A program made the position numbers and the translations under genes. Positions 63,893-64,000 of a stretch of DNA of 64,000 bases are shown one piece after another. Position 1 is the first letter of the stretch. The number at the start of each line of letters is the position of its first letter. Origin of the DNA: a virus; the IMG/VR virus record IMGVR_UViG_3300042924_006566, positions 1 through 64,000 of that record. One strand, 5' to 3'. Below the pieces are notes generated by a model. The model ran no database searches. It was not told the origin of the DNA and saw only the letters and a program-made list of their open reading frames with translations.

Positions 63893-64000
63893 TTAAACGA
63901 TTCTTTCGACTACAATCTTATCGTCAGAATCTTCACCAAAAGAAAGATTGTGGTGGTGCAGTTTAACCAATCCTTTTCGGTGCAACGATTCACAACTGAC
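63893..64000 (-). CDS. Unknown protein, C-terminal part only
   Basis: The minus strand from the window edge is open for 35 codons (VSCESLHRKGLVKLHHHNLS, then FGEDSDDKIVVERIV) and stops at 63893, one base before the next ATG. The charged, soluble composition and the operon-like junction support coding. The N-terminus and function lie outside the window. Confidence 0.55.
   Translation of the reverse strand, partial: VSCESLHRKGLVKLHHHNLSFGEDSDDKIVVERIV

Noticed and set aside
63752-64000. Plus-strand open frame of 83 codons at the right edge
   Set aside because: No ribosome-binding site, and it begins over a palindrome. The minus strand offers two frames with operon-like junctions, a two-helix membrane protein and a properly oriented terminator. 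Kept only as an alternative.

Overview
This window is part of a T4-like myovirus genome. It is AT-rich (roughly 35-40% GC by eye), tightly packed, and has many 1-4 nt stop/start overlaps. The diagnostic genes are T4 homologues: baseplate wedge gp25, gp6, gp7, gp8 and gp53, the hub/spike proteins (gp27-like, gp5 and gp26), gp48/54-type tail-tube initiators, head completion gp4, the ssDNA-binding protein gp32, helicase loader gp59 and late-transcription coactivator gp33. PhoH, a CobS-like AAA+ ATPase, a 2OG-Fe(II) oxygenase and collagen-like fibres give it the flavour of environmental (marine or freshwater) T4-like phages rather than coliphage T4. A circularly permuted tmRNA with the tag ANDEKFALAA suggests a proteobacterial host. 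A betaproteobacterium is plausible, but that is inference only.

Layout. Positions 1-39.8 kb (minus strand) form a virion module. In transcription order it runs: tube cap (gp48-like), gp53, hub (gp27-like), a split gp5, gp25, gp6, gp7, a fibre, gp8, a 1672-aa DUF4815-type protein, a 563-aa baseplate/fibre protein, and then a series of fibre genes. The fibres include a collagen-like protein with a self-chaperoning S74 C-terminus and a 2332-aa collagen-like fibre with nested repeats. A prolyl-4-hydroxylase-like oxygenase and a glycosyltransferase sit just upstream of the giant fibre. Positions 39.8-45.1 kb (plus strand) are a second structural block: gp4, a conserved unknown, a tube-fold protein, gp26 with a -1 frameshift extension, a lysozyme-domain protein and a helical tail/hub protein. 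Positions 45.15-64 kb (minus strand) hold replication, transcription and accessory genes: gp32, HAD phosphatase, gp59, gp33, a SleB-type hydrolase, the permuted tmRNA, nucleases, PhoH, many small unknown and membrane proteins, CobS-like ATPase, class II aldolase, a Mom/DruA-like protein and another AAA+ ATPase.

Regulation. Two promoter classes are visible. Early or host-type promoters (TTGCCA or TTGACA, 16-17 nt spacer, TATAAT-like box) precede gp32, the tmRNA region and several 52-64 kb genes. T4-like late boxes (NNTAAATA) lie 28-34 nt upstream of six structural or late genes, which fits with gp33 being encoded here. Factor-independent terminators follow gp32 and the small genes at the right edge.

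Most notable are the phage-borne permuted tmRNA, the -1 frameshift site at the end of gp26, and a possible fibre hydroxylation/glycosylation cassette next to a giant collagen-like fibre. Three small membrane-protein genes below the usual ORF length cut-off are also annotated.
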